Below, in pieces: positions 5,196 through 6,884 of a DNA stretch of 6,884 nucleotides. The stretch is from Psychrobacter sp. (GTDB lineage Bacteria > Pseudomonadota > Gammaproteobacteria > Pseudomonadales > Moraxellaceae): positions 1-6,884 of the forward strand of contig JARIEH010000145.1 in the NCBI GenBank assembly GCA_029256865.1. The letters run 5' to 3'. Position numbers and translations under genes: made by a program. Each line of letters starts with the position of its first letter. Position 1 is the stretch's first letter. Below the pieces are notes generated by a model. That model did no database searches. It was not told where the DNA came from and saw nothing but the letters and a program-made list of their open reading frames with translations.

Positions 5196-5870
5196 ATGTT
5201 TACTGGAATTATAGAAAGTGTTGGCCATGTTAAAGCTATGCAGCCCGTTGGTGGTGACATTCGCCTAGTGATTGAAGCGAATGATTTGGATTTTAGTGAT
5301 GTAAAGCTAGGTGACTCAATTGCTTCCAATGGTATTTGTTTGACTGTGGTAGAGTTTGGTTCTAATTATTATGCGGTTGATGTTTCACGTGAGACCATCG
5401 CTCGGACCGCGCTTGAAGCGTTAAAAATCGGTCATCTTGTGAATTTAGAAAAAGCCATGCTACCAACCACGCGTTTCGGTGGTCATATTGTGGCTGGGCA
5501 CGTTGATGGAGTGGGGATAGTCAGCAAGCTGCAACAGGATGCGCGCTCTATTTATATCGAGATTGAGATCCCAAAAGAATTGGCACATTATACGGCTACT
5601 AAAGGCTCTATCACGGTTGATGGTATTAGCCTGACCACCAATCTTGTACGTGACAATATTGTCTCGCTAAATATTATCCCGCATACCGCGCAAGTGACTA
5701 ATATCGCGAAGCATTGGCTGGTTGGCAGTAAAGTTAATCTTGAAGTGGATATCGTAGCGCGTTACTTAGAGCGTTTATTGAATAAGTCGCAAAATGATGG
5801 CATGAATGCATCAAGTCCGCAAAGCACTATTACGGAAGCTTTCTTAGCTGATAATGGTTTTATGAAGTAA
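5196..5870 (+). CDS. ribE: Riboflavin synthase (alpha chain)
   Basis: Riboflavin synthase converts two molecules of 6,7-dimethyl-8-ribityllumazine into riboflavin and a pyrimidine that is recycled, the last step of the pathway that RibD also serves. The gene is called ribC in E. coli nomenclature. The protein begins with the hallmark MFTGIIE and has two similar lumazine-binding beta-barrel halves: the first with SNGICLTV (44-51) and VDVSRET (61-67), the second with GGHIVAGHVDG (95-105) and TVDGISLT (140-147). The C-terminal trimerisation helix region shows NLEVDIVARYLERLL from residue 171. At 224 residues it has a short serine/threonine-rich tail beyond that helix. It shares strand with ribD but is separated from it by the origin-like gap, so it probably has its own promoter. 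A parS-like site lies at 5381-5396. Confidence 0.96.
   Translation: MFTGIIESVGHVKAMQPVGGDIRLVIEANDLDFSDVKLGDSIASNGICLTVVEFGSNYYAVDVSRETIARTALEALKIGHLVNLEKAMLPTTRFGGHIVAGHVDGVGIVSKLQQDARSIYIEIEIPKELAHYTATKGSITVDGISLTTNLVRDNIVSLNIIPHTAQVTNIAKHWLVGSKVNLEVDIVARYLERLLNKSQNDGMNASSPQSTITEAFLADNGFMK
5381..5396. promoter_or_regulatory. Possible parS-like site inside ribE
   Basis: TGTTTCACGTGAGACC matches the parS consensus at 14 of 16 positions and keeps the palindromic core TTTCACGTGA intact, with mismatches only in the right arm. It encodes the conserved VSRET stretch, so coding constraint alone could explain it. Confidence 0.42.
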
Positions 5871-5924
5871 CTGTAGAAAAAATCATCAAGTAATGGTTAC
5901 TAATCCGTCATGAATACAGTTTTT
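5869..5924 (+). terminator. Possible weak terminator after ribE
   Basis: AACTGTA (5869-5875) pairs with TACAGTT (5915-5921), which runs into five T. The loop of 39 bases contains a small AGTAA/TTACT hairpin (5889-5893, 5897-5901). The stem is GC-poor, so efficiency is doubtful. Confidence 0.3.
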
Positions 5925-5967
5925 CGATATAGACAAAGTCTAGGCATAGCGAATAAGAAGGCATGGA

Positions 5968-5999
5968 TATAAAAGCCTATCAAGCAGTTATTAGGCTTT
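5968..5999 (-). terminator. Possible terminator of the hybrid kinase gene
   Basis: Read on the minus strand, AAAGCCTA and TAGGCTTT pair in 8 bases around a 12-base loop holding the TGA stop (5980-5982). The 5' arm lies in the last codons. The tail after the stem is only TTATAT-like, so this is a weak candidate between convergent genes. Confidence 0.38.
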
Positions 6000-6884
6000 G
6001 TAAAACTTCTTCTAGCTTGTCTTTATTGATAGGTTTGGTCAAAAATTCAGTCATTCCCGCTAGGCGGCAAGCCTCAAAATCCTCTTCTGTGTTATTTGCA
6101 GTTAAGGCAACAATAGGGATATTATTGCCTTGGGCACGTATGATTCGAGTGGCTTGTAGTCCATCCATGATAGGCATACGACAATCCATCAAAATCAGGG
6201 CGAATTTTTGTCGTTGAGCCTCTAATATGTCAAGTGCTTGCTGACCGTTATTTGCCACCACACTATCATAACCAAACCTGCTTAATAATTTGCAGGTAAT
6301 TTTTTGATTGGTTAAGTTATCCTCTACCACCAAAATTAGCGTAGATGAAGGTTTCACAGTATCTTCGATAGAAGGCTTTTCTTGGTTATTGATATGATTA
6401 ACCGTAATTTCTTGTTTTTGCATGTGCATAGGAGACTGCGTTAAGCGCATTAGCTCGGATAATAATAATGCGATATCTAACGGTTTACTCAAAAACCCAT
6501 CAAACTGATTCAATAAATCAATAGGAATACTACGCTCTGGTTTTATACTAAACAGTATTTTTGGTAAAGAATCTACCTGTAGTAAGCTACTGATAAATTC
6601 AGTACGGCTAGTATTATCAGCAGTGGTCTCATAGCATTCATAATCTAAAAGTATGACTGACTTTAGCTGCTGTTTGTTTTGCTTTAGCTGCTCCAGCAAA
6701 TGCTGATTGGCACCATCCAAACAAGTATGAACACTCATAGATAGAGACAAGTGTGCCCCTAATCGCCTTACAAAGGTGGCACAGATATCTTGTTTGAAGA
6801 TGGCAATTAGGTGGATACTAGTTAAACTGCTGTGAAAGTGATATACCGGTTGGTAATTTGGGGCAAGGCAAGGTAGATAGAGAC
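5980..6884 (-). CDS. Hybrid sensor histidine kinase/response regulator, C-terminal part (5' end beyond the window)
   Basis: The minus-strand frame is open to the right edge, so about 300 C-terminal residues are visible. The TTG at 6750 is an internal codon, not the start. The last 120 or so residues are a complete receiver domain: VVEDNLTNQ (acidic pair, about 6330-6316), the phosphoacceptor aspartate in LILMDCRMPIMDG (codon 6186-6184), ALTAN (threonine switch) and KP (lysine codon 6036-6034). Before it lies a diverged receiver-like fold: LIAIFKQD in place of the acidic-pair strand, an aspartate in VILLDYE (codon 6645-6643) and FLSKP. Two tandem receivers, the VEDNxxNQ and MDCxMPxMDG signatures and the truncated 5' end point to a BarA/GacS-like hybrid kinase. 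No HPt domain follows. The kinase core is outside the window, so the stimulus and symbol cannot be assigned. A multi-receiver protein without kinase is the alternative. Confidence 0.85.
   Translation of the reverse strand, partial: LYLPCLAPNYQPVYHFHSSLTSIHLIAIFKQDICATFVRRLGAHLSLSMSVHTCLDGANQHLLEQLKQNKQQLKSVILLDYECYETTADNTSRTEFISSLLQVDSLPKILFSIKPERSIPIDLLNQFDGFLSKPLDIALLLSELMRLTQSPMHMQKQEITVNHINNQEKPSIEDTVKPSSTLILVVEDNLTNQKITCKLLSRFGYDSVVANNGQQALDILEAQRQKFALILMDCRMPIMDGLQATRIIRAQGNNIPIVALTANNTEEDFEACRLAGMTEFLTKPINKDKLEEVLQSLITA

Noticed and set aside
5963..6217. Plus-strand open frame opposite the hybrid kinase
   Set aside because: Antisense to the conserved receiver domain; no motif supports it, and the weak upstream ribosome-binding-like bases are not convincing.

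Overview
The window looks like chromosomal DNA of a gammaproteobacterium of the Moraxellaceae, most likely Psychrobacter or a close relative. This is inferred from the protein sequences, the moderate GC content and the gene order yidC - mnmE - nrdR - ribD - ribE. It was not checked by a database search. yidC and mnmE normally sit in the dnaA-rpmH-rnpA-yidC neighbourhood around the replication origin of gammaproteobacteria.

Layout. Positions 1-1502 hold the 3' part of yidC (membrane protein insertase), closed by a clear intrinsic terminator. A promoter region at about 1569-1660 precedes mnmE (tRNA U34 modification GTPase, 1675-3138). Then come nrdR (repressor of ribonucleotide reductase genes, 3215-3673) and ribD (bifunctional deaminase/reductase of riboflavin synthesis, 3717-4772). 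A gene-free stretch of 423 bases follows (4773-5195), then ribE (riboflavin synthase, 5196-5870). The right end (5980-6884, minus strand) is the C-terminal part of a hybrid histidine kinase. It carries a degenerate and an intact receiver domain, converges on ribE and runs off the window.

The most interesting part is the ribD-ribE gap. It holds five perfect DnaA boxes (TTATNCACA) and one near-perfect box, arranged on both sides of a core with about 10% GC. It also holds three perfect matches to the IHF consensus and two ParB-binding (parS-like) sites that bracket one of the DnaA boxes. Two more parS-like sites lie inside mnmE and ribE. Together these look like a chromosomal replication origin (oriC) joined to a centromere-like partition locus, placed between two riboflavin genes rather than directly beside dnaA. 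That is inference from motifs; replication itself cannot be seen in sequence.

Functionally, mnmE, nrdR and ribD run in one direction with short gaps and no visible terminators, so they may be co-transcribed. ribE has its own ribosome binding site and is separated from ribD by the origin-like region. No FMN riboswitch was seen in front of either rib gene.
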